This document shows positions 8,105-15,543 of a stretch of 64,000 bases of DNA, piece by piece. How positions within the stretch are numbered: the stretch's first letter is position 1; each line of letters opens with the position of its first letter. This DNA comes from Sphingopyxis sp. H053 (GTDB taxonomy: Bacteria; Pseudomonadota; Alphaproteobacteria; Sphingomonadales; Sphingomonadaceae): NCBI RefSeq assembly GCF_001468225.1, contig NZ_LNRU01000009.1, positions 121,153-185,152 on the forward strand. The letters are read 5' to 3'. Under the pieces are notes generated by a model that had not been told where the DNA came from, searched no databases, and worked only from the letters and a program-made list of their open reading frames with translations. The position numbers and the translations under genes were made by a program.

Positions 8105-9585
8105 CGCGCCGCGCGATCGTCGTCGGCGCGGGTTTCGGCGGGCTCGCGCTCGCGATCCGGCTCCAGTCGGCGGGCGTCGAAACGACGATCGTCGAAGCGC
8201 GCGACAAGCCCGGCGGGCGCGCGTACCACTGGATGAAGGACGGCTTTACCTTCGACGCGGGCCCAACCGTGATCACCGATCCGCCCTGTTTGCAGGAACT
8301 ATGGGCGCTGAGCGGACAGGAGATGGCGCAGGACGTCGACCTCGTCCCGGTGATGCCCTTTTACCGTCTCAATTGGCCCGACGGCACGAACTTCGATTAT
8401 TCGAACGACGAGGCCGCGCTCCGTGCCGAAATCGCCAAGCTCCATCCCGCCGACGTCGCCGGCTACGACCGCTTCCTCGAATATTCGAAGGGGGTGTACG
8501 AGCAGGGTTATGTGAAGCTCGGTGCGGTCGCCTTTCTCGACTTCGCCTCGATGATCAAAGCGGCGCCCGCGCTGATGAAATATCGGGCGTGGCGCAGCGT
8601 CTATTCGATCGTGTCATCTTATGTGCAGGACGAGCGGCTGCGGCAGGCTTTGTCGTTCCATACCCTGCTCGTCGGCGGCAACCCGATGACGACGAGCGCG
8701 ATTTATGCGCTCATCCACACGATCGAGAAAGAAGGCGGAGTCTGGTTCGCGCGTGGCGGCACCAATGCGCTGGTGCGCGGCATGGTGCGGCTGTTCGAGC
8801 GGCTCGGTGGGGCGCTGCGGCTCGGCGACCCGGTGGCGAAGATCGAAACCACAGGCGACTGCGTCACGGGCGTGACGACGCAAGGCGGCTGGTACGGCGA
8901 CGCCGATATGGTCGCGTGTAACGGCGACCTGATGCACAGCTACCAGACGTTGCTCGCCGACCATCCGCGCGGGAGCAAAGTTGCGAAAAGCCTCGCGCGC
9001 AAACGCTGGTCGCCCTCGCTCTTCGTCGTCCATTTCGGCGTGAAGGGCAGCTATCCCGATATCGCGCATCACAGCATCCTGTTCGGCCCGCGCTACAAGG
9101 GGCTGCTGGGCGATATTTACGGCGGCGTGATCCCCGACGACTTCTCGCTCTACCTTCACCATCCCAGCATCACCGATCCAGGCATGGCGCCGCCGGGTCA
9201 TTCCGCCTTCTACGCGCTCGCCCCTGTCGCGCATCTGGGCAAGGCCAAAGCCGACTGGGACGGCGCATTCGGCGAGCGCTTCGCCGACGCGATCCTCGAA
9301 GAGGTCGAACGCCGCGTCGCCCCCGGCCTCCGTGCGAACCTCGTCACGCGCTTCCACTACACCCCTGCCGATTTCCACCGCGACCTGTCGGCGCATCTCG
9401 GCAGCGCGTTCAGCCTCGAGCCCGTGCTGTGGCAAAGCGCGTGGTTCCGCGCGCACAACCGCGACGATGTGATTTCCAACCTTTACTTCGTCGGCGCGGG
9501 GACGCATCCGGGCGCGGGTATCCCGGGGGTCGTCGGCAGCGCCAAGGCGACCGCCAATCTGATGTTGGAAGGTTCCAAGCAGTGA
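8101..9585 (+). CDS. crtI: Phytoene desaturase
   Basis: CrtI-type desaturase, 494 residues, converts phytoene to lycopene. It begins with the FAD-binding fold AIVVGAGFGGLALAIRLQ and PGGRAYHW, and ends with the C-terminal FAD motif region YFVGAGTHPGAGIPGVVGSA. The start is fixed by the four-base ATGA overlap with crtY; reading the two genes as one long frame is an artefact of the shared frame upstream. Its stop overlaps the GTG start of the CPCC gene. Together with CrtB and CrtY it gives beta-carotene from geranylgeranyl diphosphate. Confidence 0.96.
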   Translation: MTRRAIVVGAGFGGLALAIRLQSAGVETTIVEARDKPGGRAYHWMKDGFTFDAGPTVITDPPCLQELWALSGQEMAQDVDLVPVMPFYRLNWPDGTNFDYSNDEAALRAEIAKLHPADVAGYDRFLEYSKGVYEQGYVKLGAVAFLDFASMIKAAPALMKYRAWRSVYSIVSSYVQDERLRQALSFHTLLVGGNPMTTSAIYALIHTIEKEGGVWFARGGTNALVRGMVRLFERLGGALRLGDPVAKIETTGDCVTGVTTQGGWYGDADMVACNGDLMHSYQTLLADHPRGSKVAKSLARKRWSPSLFVVHFGVKGSYPDIAHHSILFGPRYKGLLGDIYGGVIPDDFSLYLHHPSITDPGMAPPGHSAFYALAPVAHLGKAKADWDGAFGERFADAILEEVERRVAPGLRANLVTRFHYTPADFHRDLSAHLGSAFSLEPVLWQSAWFRAHNRDDVISNLYFVGAGTHPGAGIPGVVGSAKATANLMLEGSKQ

Positions 9586-9833
9586 GTTCCAAAGTCGAAT
9601 GCCCTTGTTGTCGGTTTTTCACGATCGAGGCGCACGCAGACTATGAAATATGCCCTGTCTGCTATTGGGAAGATGATGGGCAAGATGATTTGGATGCAGA
9701 TGAGGTGCGCGGTGGACCGAACGGAAATTTGAGTCTGAACCAAGCTCGGAAGAACTTTTTGCAGTTTGGGGCCTGTGAGGAAAAAATGCTTGGTCATGTA
9801 AGGCCGCCAACTGAAGTTGAGAGACAGAAATGA
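9582..9833 (+). CDS. Small cysteine-rich CPCC-domain protein
   Basis: An 83-residue protein with the CPCC-family pattern: ECPCCRFFTI, then YEICPVCYWEDDGQDD, then LNQARKNFLQFGACEEK. Four cysteines in two CxxC-like pairs suggest zinc binding; the family function is unknown. The start is the GTG at 9582, overlapping the crtI stop (GTGA), and the stop overlaps the next ATG (ATGA). Base composition is clearly more AT-rich than the flanking crt genes, and the wording of the codons differs, which suggests that it was acquired and spliced in without breaking the coupling. No link to carotenoid chemistry is known. Confidence 0.8.
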   Translation: MSSKVECPCCRFFTIEAHADYEICPVCYWEDDGQDDLDADEVRGGPNGNLSLNQARKNFLQFGACEEKMLGHVRPPTEVERQK

Positions 9834-10411
9834 AACGCCTTGCCGTCTATTGCGGGTCCGCGACCCCCGAAGATCCGATCTATATCGAGACCGCGCGCCA
9901 CGTCGGTCGCACCTTGGCCGAGCGCGGCATCGGCGTCGTCTATGGCGGCGGCCGATTGGGGCTGATGGGCGCGGTCGCCGACAGCGCGCTGGAGGCGGGC
10001 GGCGAAGTGATCGGCATCATCCCCGAAGCGCTCGTCGGCGCCGAGGTCGCACACCGCGGCTGCACCGAACTCCACGTCGTTTCGGGCATGCACGAACGCA
10101 AGAAGATGTTCACCGACCTCTCCGACGGTTTTCTCACCATTCCCGGCGGCGTCGGGACGATGGACGAACTGTGGGAAGCGATCAGCTGGGCGCAGCTCGG
10201 CTATCATACCAAGCCGGTCGGGTTGCTCAACGCCGCGGGCTTCTACAACGACCTTATCGCGTTCAATCGCAACATGATCGAGGTCGGCTTCATCCGCCCC
10301 GCGCACGCCGGGATCATGATCGTCGACGCCGGGCTCGACGATTTGCTCGAAAAAATGGCGGCTTATGTCCCGCACAAGACGATTTTCGCGATGAAGGCCG
10401 AAAATCTGTAA
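9830..10411 (+). CDS. LOG-family nucleotide 5'-monophosphate phosphoribohydrolase
   Basis: TIGR00730/LOG-type protein of 193 residues with a Rossmann-like fold. The signature PGGVGTMDE (105-113) and the upstream HERKKMF (88-94) are present, as is YGGGRLGLMG near the N-terminus. Family members remove the base from cytokinin or other nucleoside monophosphates (for example AMP to adenine and ribose 5-phosphate). The ATG overlaps the CPCC stop and the stop overlaps the crtB start (TAATG). Nucleotide-base chemistry fits better with the pnuC and nadR-like genes at the end of the operon than with carotenoids. Confidence 0.92.
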   Translation: MKRLAVYCGSATPEDPIYIETARHVGRTLAERGIGVVYGGGRLGLMGAVADSALEAGGEVIGIIPEALVGAEVAHRGCTELHVVSGMHERKKMFTDLSDGFLTIPGGVGTMDELWEAISWAQLGYHTKPVGLLNAAGFYNDLIAFNRNMIEVGFIRPAHAGIMIVDAGLDDLLEKMAAYVPHKTIFAMKAENL

Positions 10412-11382
10412 TGAGTGAGGCGGGGGCCTATGATGCACATGCCCTCCACGGTTTCGCGCACGACAGCATCGCGCGCGGATCGAAAAGCTTCGCGCTGGCC
10501 AGCCAGCTCTTCGACCGCGAAACGCGCGAGCGGGTGTGGTTGCTCTATGCCTGGTGCCGCGCCGCCGACGATCTGACCGACGGGCAGGATCATGGCGGCG
10601 CGATGAAGCCGGACCATGATCCGGTCGCCGCGGTCGCGCATATCCGGGCGCAGACCGATAAGGCCTTTGCCGGGCAGCCGATGGGCGACATGGCGTTCGA
10701 CGCGCTCGGCTTCCTGCTGACCGAGGTCGCTATTCCGCGCTGGGTGGTCGACGATATCGTCGCGGGCTTCGAACTCGACGCGAAGGACTGGCGCCCGCGC
10801 AGCGAGGCAGACCTGCTCCGCTACTCCTACCATGTCGCGGGCGCGGTCGGGGTCGCGATGGCGCTCGTCATGGGCATCGATCCCGCCGACGAGACGACGC
10901 TCGACCGCGCCTCGGACCTGGGCATCGCGTTCCAGCTCGCCAATATCGCGCGCGATGTGGCCGAGGATGCCGCCGCCGACCGATGTTACCTGCCGGTCGA
11001 ATGGCTGGTCGAACTCGACATCCCGCCCGGCCAGCACATGCACCCCGCCTTTCGCGGGCGCCTGTCGGTGATGGCGCGATGGCTGTCCGAAATGGCCGAG
11101 GAATATGAGGCATCGGCGCGTTGGGGCGCGCGCAAGCTGCCCCCGCGCAGCCGCTGGGCGGTGCTTGCCGCCGCGGGCATCTATGGCGATATCGTGCGTG
11201 AAGTGCGTGCGCGCGGCGACCATGCGTGGGATCACCGCGCCGCATCGAGCCTCTTCGCCAAGCTCGGCTGGGTCGCGCGCGCGGGCTGGTCGGTGCTGCG
11301 CCGCCCGCCGCAGCGGCGGATCAGCCGCGAGGGGCTGTGGACGCGCCCCAGACACGTCGAGCGCCACGGGGCCAGCGAATGA
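10411..11382 (+). CDS. crtB: Phytoene synthase
   Basis: Squalene/phytoene synthase of 323 residues that condenses two geranylgeranyl diphosphates to phytoene. The first aspartate-rich motif is AADDLTDG (D53, D54, D57), and the second region is QLANIARDVAEDAAADRCYLP (around residues 175-195). The start at 10411 shares one base with the preceding stop (TAATG). The C-terminal tail (RRPPQRRISREGLW) is typical of sphingomonad enzymes. Its stop overlaps the pnuC ATG. Confidence 0.96.
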   Translation: MSEAGAYDAHALHGFAHDSIARGSKSFALASQLFDRETRERVWLLYAWCRAADDLTDGQDHGGAMKPDHDPVAAVAHIRAQTDKAFAGQPMGDMAFDALGFLLTEVAIPRWVVDDIVAGFELDAKDWRPRSEADLLRYSYHVAGAVGVAMALVMGIDPADETTLDRASDLGIAFQLANIARDVAEDAAADRCYLPVEWLVELDIPPGQHMHPAFRGRLSVMARWLSEMAEEYEASARWGARKLPPRSRWAVLAAAGIYGDIVREVRARGDHAWDHRAASSLFAKLGWVARAGWSVLRRPPQRRISREGLWTRPRHVERHGASE

Positions 11383-11948
11383 GCTATCTCGAGTGGATCG
11401 CCGCGGCGTTCGTGCTGACCAATGTCGCACTCGTCGCACTGCGCAGCGTGTGGAACTATCCCTTCGCGCTCGTCGCGGTCACTCTCTACGCCTTCGTCTT
11501 TTTCGAGGCGAAACTTTACAGCGACATGCTGCTCCAGGGCTTTTTCTTCGCGCTCAATCTCTATGGCTGGGCCGCCTGGATGCGCGCGCGCGATGACAGC
11601 GGGGTGCCGGTGCGCTGGATGACCGAGCGTGCGCGGCGAGGCTGGGCGCTTACGACGATCGCCGCGTGGGCGGGGTGGAGCTTTGCGATGGACCGCTATA
11701 CCGACGCGGCCGCGCCGTGGATCGACGGGGCGATCGCGATGCTCAGCATCACCGCGCAATGGCTGCTCGCGCGGCGCCGCGTCGAAAGCTGGTTCCTCTG
11801 GATCCTCGTCGACCTGATCGCGGTGCCGCTGTTCGCGTCGCGCGGGCTTTACGCGACCAGCGCGGTCTATGTCGTGCTGCTCGGCCTGTCGATCGACGGC
11901 CTGCTCCAGTGGCGACGCGCGGCGGCCGCGGGCAGGGCAGCGATATGA
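11379..11948 (+). CDS. pnuC: PnuC-family nicotinamide riboside/mononucleotide transporter
   Basis: Integral membrane protein of 189 residues with about seven hydrophobic helices. Family signatures include the NYPFALVAVTLYAFVFFEAKLYSDM region and the C-terminal WFLWILVDLIAVPLF. PnuC carriers take up nicotinamide riboside for NAD salvage. The start overlaps the crtB stop (ATGA), and its own stop overlaps the next gene, a NadR-like ATPase that would trap the substrate by phosphorylation. Riboside is the more likely substrate, given the kinase partner. Confidence 0.93.
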   Translation: MSYLEWIAAAFVLTNVALVALRSVWNYPFALVAVTLYAFVFFEAKLYSDMLLQGFFFALNLYGWAAWMRARDDSGVPVRWMTERARRGWALTTIAAWAGWSFAMDRYTDAAAPWIDGAIAMLSITAQWLLARRRVESWFLWILVDLIAVPLFASRGLYATSAVYVVLLGLSIDGLLQWRRAAAAGRAAI

Positions 11949-12463
11949 CGCGCCATATCTGCCTCCATGGCGCCGAAAGCACGGGCAAATCGACGCTCGC
12001 GCCGCGGCTCGCGCTTCAGCTCGGCGGGCTCGTCGTCCCCGAATATGGCCGCACCTATGCCGAGGCGAACGGCACCAATCTCGACGAGGTCGACCTGCTC
12101 GCGATCTTCGACGGCCATCGCGCCGCGACCCGGGAGGCGCTTGCGCAGCGGCCCGATTGGCTGGTTTCGGACACCGATCCGCTGATGACGCAGGCGTGGG
12201 CAATCATGCTGCTCGGCCGCCGTCTGCCCGAGATCGACTTGTGGGACGAGGTCGCTGACCTCTATCTCGTCCCCGCGATGGACCTTTCGTGGGAAGAGGA
12301 CGGCACGCGCCTGTTCGGCAGCGAACTCGCGCGGGCGCAATTCATGGAGGTCGCGATCGGCGAGCTCGACCGGCGCAAACTCAAATGGGCCTGGGTCGAG
12401 GGCGAAGGCGATGCGCGGCTGCAAAGCGCGCTGGCGGCGATTGAGGCAGCAGGGTTGGCCTGA
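11945..12463 (+). CDS. NadR-like P-loop kinase (ribosylnicotinamide kinase family)
   Basis: A 172-residue AAA_28-type ATPase. The Walker A is HGAESTGKST at residues 8-17; VVPEYGRTYAEANG and DTDPLMTQAWA match the kinase half of NadR. Without the nucleotidyltransferase half, it probably only phosphorylates nicotinamide riboside to NMN. The start overlaps the pnuC stop by four bases (ATGA). It is the last gene of the operon; a palindromic repeat 65 bp downstream may end transcription. Confidence 0.88.
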   Translation: MTRHICLHGAESTGKSTLAPRLALQLGGLVVPEYGRTYAEANGTNLDEVDLLAIFDGHRAATREALAQRPDWLVSDTDPLMTQAWAIMLLGRRLPEIDLWDEVADLYLVPAMDLSWEEDGTRLFGSELARAQFMEVAIGELDRRKLKWAWVEGEGDARLQSALAAIEAAGLA

Positions 12464-12527
12464 GCGAATCTGCGGATGTGGTGAGTGTCGGCTTTGGAGT
12501 GGGAGCTGGCGTCGTCTCCTTTCTCTT

Positions 12528-12621
12528 CGTCACCCCGGACTTGATCCGGGGTCCCGCTTGATGTCGAAGCCAGTCGGTGCCTCAAAAAAAAGCGGGATCC
12601 CGGATCAAGTCCGGGATGACG
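12528..12621. repeat. Dispersed palindromic repeat (ACTTGATCCGGG family), copy 1
   Basis: Arms 12528-12559 and 12590-12621 are near-perfect reverse complements around the core CCGGACTTGATCCGGGG. Further copies lie at 46161 and 61807. It occupies most of the 204-bp gap between the convergent NadR-like and acyl-CoA ligase genes, so it may also act as a bidirectional transcript end. The spacer has a run of eight A's (12584-12591). Confidence 0.85.
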
Positions 12622-12667
12622 ATAAATAGGAACGGCAACTAGCGGTCGAAAGCCGACGGCCCAGAAG

Positions 12668-14200
12668 CTACCGCGCGTACGCGTCCCTTAACTCGCGTTT
12701 CAACACCTTGCCGATGGGGCTGCGCGGCAGTTCGTCGACGACCGTGATCGCGCTCAACCGCTGCGTCTTGCCGACCTTGGCGTTGCAATCGGCGCGCACG
12801 GCCTCGGCCTCGGCGCCGTCCTTCAGCACGACGAACGCGACGGGCGTCTCGCCCCATTCCTCGCTCGGCATGCCGACCACCGCCGCTTCGACGACGCGCT
12901 CATCGGCAATCAATATCGCCTCCAGGTCGCTCGGGAAAATGTTGAACCCGCCCGAGATGATCATGTCCTTTGCGCGGTCCATCAAGGTCAGGAAGCCGTC
13001 CTCGTCGATCCGGCCGATGTCGCCGTGGCGATAGAAGAGATTTCCCTCGGCGTCGTACCAGTGCATCGCCTTGGTCGCGTCGGGACGGTTGTTATATCCC
13101 GTCATCATCGCGGGGCTGCGGCCGACGACTTCGCCGACCGATCCTTGCGGCAGCTCGTTGCCGTCCTCGTCGATCACCTTTGCGATATGTCCCGGCGCGG
13201 GCTTGCCGACCGTGTGCAATTTGTCGGGGAATTGATGCGCCTCGAGGATGAACGCCGCGCCGCCTTCGGTCATGCCGTAAATCTCGACGAGCCCGCCCGG
13301 CCAGCGCCGGAGCACATCGGCCTTGAGCGCCGCGGCGAAGGGCGCCGAGGTGCAATATTTCACGACGAAGCTGGAGAGGTCGAAGTCGCCGAAATCGTCG
13401 AGCGCCATGATCCGGCGATACTGCACCGGGACCAGCATCGTGTTCGTCGCGCGCTCGCGCGCCGCGAGCTCAAGGAAGCCGCGCGCGTCGAATTTCTTCA
13501 TCAAGACGACCTGCCCGCCCGACCCGACGGTCGGCATGAAGCTCGCCATCGTCGTGTTCGAATAGAGCGGGGTCGACAGGATTGTCACGGCATTGGGGCC
13601 ATAAGCGGGGGCGCCACGGATGATGTGCTGCCAGCGCATCGCATGGCTGTGGATGATGCCCTTGGGCGTGCCGGTGGTGCCCGACGAATAAATGATGTTG
13701 AAGCCGTCATCGGGCAGAATCTCGACCGGTGCGGGCTTCGCCCCCGCGAGCGACAGCCAGGCGTCGAGCGGTGTTCCGGCGTCGCTGCCATCCATCGCGA
13801 TCAGGTCGCTCGCGGTGATGACATGGCCTTCGAGGCTCGTCTTTGCCGCACTGTCGAGGAACAGGTGGCGCGCACCGGTGTCGGCGATCATCGCCGCCAT
13901 CTGCTCGCCCGTCGCGCTGTTGGTGACGAGCCCCGCGACCCCGCCGGCGCGCAGGGTGCCGAGGATCACCGCCATCTGCTCGACGCTGTTGAGGCCGGCG
14001 ATCGCGGTGCGGTTGCCTTTCGCGAATCCGTCCTGCTGCAACCGCGCGGCGATTCGGTCGGTCAATTGATCCAGTTCGGACCAGCTCAGCCGCCGCAGCG
14101 CGTCGGCAGCCGCTACGGCATCGGGACGCTCCGCGGCATGAGCACGGACAAGGTCGGGCAGGGTGGCGAAGTCGCCGTCAAGCATTTCGATACTGGTCAT
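12668..14200 (-). CDS. AMP-dependent acyl-CoA synthetase/ligase
   Basis: ANL-superfamily adenylating enzyme of 510 residues. The P-loop is IIYSSGTTGTPKGI; the A5 motif is EIYGMTEGG, and the core A7/A8 region is YRHGDIGRIDEDG with DRAKDMIISGG; the catalytic lysine lies in SPIGKVLKREL. It activates a carboxylic acid to the CoA thioester; chain length or aromatic type cannot be told. It stands alone on the minus strand, 60 bp from the large inverted-repeat element at 14261. Confidence 0.92.
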   Translation of the reverse strand: MTSIEMLDGDFATLPDLVRAHAAERPDAVAAADALRRLSWSELDQLTDRIAARLQQDGFAKGNRTAIAGLNSVEQMAVILGTLRAGGVAGLVTNSATGEQMAAMIADTGARHLFLDSAAKTSLEGHVITASDLIAMDGSDAGTPLDAWLSLAGAKPAPVEILPDDGFNIIYSSGTTGTPKGIIHSHAMRWQHIIRGAPAYGPNAVTILSTPLYSNTTMASFMPTVGSGGQVVLMKKFDARGFLELAARERATNTMLVPVQYRRIMALDDFGDFDLSSFVVKYCTSAPFAAALKADVLRRWPGGLVEIYGMTEGGAAFILEAHQFPDKLHTVGKPAPGHIAKVIDEDGNELPQGSVGEVVGRSPAMMTGYNNRPDATKAMHWYDAEGNLFYRHGDIGRIDEDGFLTLMDRAKDMIISGGFNIFPSDLEAILIADERVVEAAVVGMPSEEWGETPVAFVVLKDGAEAEAVRADCNAKVGKTQRLSAITVVDELPRSPIGKVLKRELRDAYAR

Positions 14201-14260
14201 GACCCATGGGTTAGCACAGCCGAAAGGCGGTGCAATGCCGGTGGGGCGGCGGGGCGCTAG

Positions 14261-14522
14261 GGTCAGGATCTACCAAATGCGCGTTCGAGGTTTGAAGCGA
14301 TTTTGCTCAGGGCGAGAAGGCAAGGCGCAGGCATATGAGAATATTCCAAGACTTGCCGACGAAGCCATGGGCAAAATCGGTCAAATCCCGAAGGGACGCC
14401 GAAATGGCTTCGATCTCAGGCCCGCGCGGCCTTGCGGGTAGCGATGCTACCCGCTGCATCCGCTCGAGCCCGATATCTTCGCCATTTCGACGCCTCGAAC
14501 GCGCATTTGGTAGGTCCTGACC
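14261..14522. mobile_element. 262-bp element bounded by 30-bp inverted repeats (MITE-like or structured repeat)
   Basis: Arms at 14261-14290 and 14493-14522 are reverse complements over 30 bases with one mismatch (outer ends GGTCAGGA and TCCTGACC). Inside is a perfect hairpin, GCGGGTAGC-GAT-GCTACCCGC, at 14434-14454, and a repeated motif containing GCCGAAATGG / GTCGAAATGG. No open frame of note lies within. It fills nearly all of the 353-bp gap between the acyl-CoA ligase start and the response-regulator gene, so it sits in the promoter region of both. No target duplication can be confirmed by eye. Confidence 0.7.
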
Positions 14523-14553
14523 CTGGATGTTGCGTCGACGACGGGGGATGCGG

Positions 14554-15267
14554 ATGGCATCATCGGATATTGCCGGGCAAGGCGACCGGAAGTTGCTGGT
14601 CGCCGTCCATCATCCCGTGCCTGCACGGGCCGATGTCCTCGGTGCGGCGATCGAGGCCGCGGGTTTGGCGGTGCAATTCCTGCCACCGCATGTGAGCGAC
14701 CTGCGCCCTTGGGTCGACAGTTGCTTCAATCTGTTGCTTATCAATCCCTTCCTCGACTGGCAGGAGCCGTCCGAGTTCGTCCGGTTGGCGTCGTCGATTG
14801 CCGGGCGCCGGCCGCTGATCGCCTTGTCCGACCGCGACTCGCTCGACGACCGGATGGTCGCGCTCGGCGCGGGCGCCGACGATGCGGTGGGCTGGACCGA
14901 CAATCTCCCCGAAGTGCTCGCGCGGGTTGCCAGCCTGCTGCGCCGCAGCCGCATCGCCGCCGGGCAGCTCGGCGAGGGAGAACTCAGCATCGATCTGATC
15001 GACCGGCGCGTCGAGCGCGCGGGCCAGATCATCCGTTTGCCGCTCCGCGAATTCGACCTGCTCGCGAACCTTGCGCGTGTGCCCGACCGGCCGCTGTCGC
15101 GCGGCGCGCTGCTCCGCGCGGTGTGGCGGCTCGATTTCGATCCCGGCACCAATCGGGTCGAGGTGCACATGTCGCGGCTGCGCGCCAAGGTCGATCGGGG
15201 GTTCGACTGGCCGATGCTGCGCACGGTGAAGGGCATGGGTTACGCGCTGCGGTCGCGTCCGGATTAA
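14554..15267 (+). CDS. OmpR-type winged-helix regulator with a degenerate receiver domain
   Basis: A 237-residue protein with a receiver-like N-terminal half and an OmpR/PhoB winged helix (LPLREFDLLANLARVPDRPL, then TNRVEVHMSRLRAKVD and MLRTVKGMGYALRS). The receiver lacks the usual chemistry: the acidic pair is replaced by VHHP, the phosphoacceptor position reads LLLINPFLD with Asn, and the conserved Lys region reads VGWTD. It is therefore unlikely to be phosphorylated. No histidine kinase is adjacent. The ATG at 14554 is preferred because GGGGGA lies upstream; ATGs at 14548 and earlier are possible. Confidence 0.88.
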   Translation: MASSDIAGQGDRKLLVAVHHPVPARADVLGAAIEAAGLAVQFLPPHVSDLRPWVDSCFNLLLINPFLDWQEPSEFVRLASSIAGRRPLIALSDRDSLDDRMVALGAGADDAVGWTDNLPEVLARVASLLRRSRIAAGQLGEGELSIDLIDRRVERAGQIIRLPLREFDLLANLARVPDRPLSRGALLRAVWRLDFDPGTNRVEVHMSRLRAKVDRGFDWPMLRTVKGMGYALRSRPD

Positions 15268-15399
15268 TCCTCCCTGTCGCGCAGCGATGGGGAGGGGGAC
15301 CGCCGCGAAGCGGTGGTGGAGGGGCCGCAACGTCGCGTCCCGCCCCTCCGTCAGCCTCTTCGAGGCTGCCACCTCCCCATGCCTCCGGCACAGGGAGGA
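15268..15399. repeat. Long palindromic intergenic repeat with nested hairpins
   Basis: TCCTCCCTGT at 15268-15277 pairs with ACAGGGAGGA at 15390-15399, with further matching segments inward (GATGGGGAGG with CCTCCCCAT; GAGGGGC with GCCCCTC) and a small GCCTC-TTC-GAGGC hairpin. It follows the regulator stop codon directly and could end its transcript. The remainder of the gap, to 15543, holds nothing I recognise besides the promoter region of the next operon. Confidence 0.75.
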
Positions 15400-15543
15400 T
15401 CGAAGATTTGATCGACGTGCCGCTCGGATTTGCCCCTTCTTGATCGCTATCCTGTCACGAGCCCCAGCTTGCTTGACCGAAAGTTTCAGGTTGCTACTGA
15501 TCTTCGACATAAAGAAAGCAACGATTCCCGGAGATGATGCCCG

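Noticed and set aside
6970..9585. A single 871-codon frame covering crtY and crtI
   Set aside because: The first part is the wrong frame of crtY; the true crtI start at 8101 overlaps the crtY stop as ATGA, and both proteins match their families separately.
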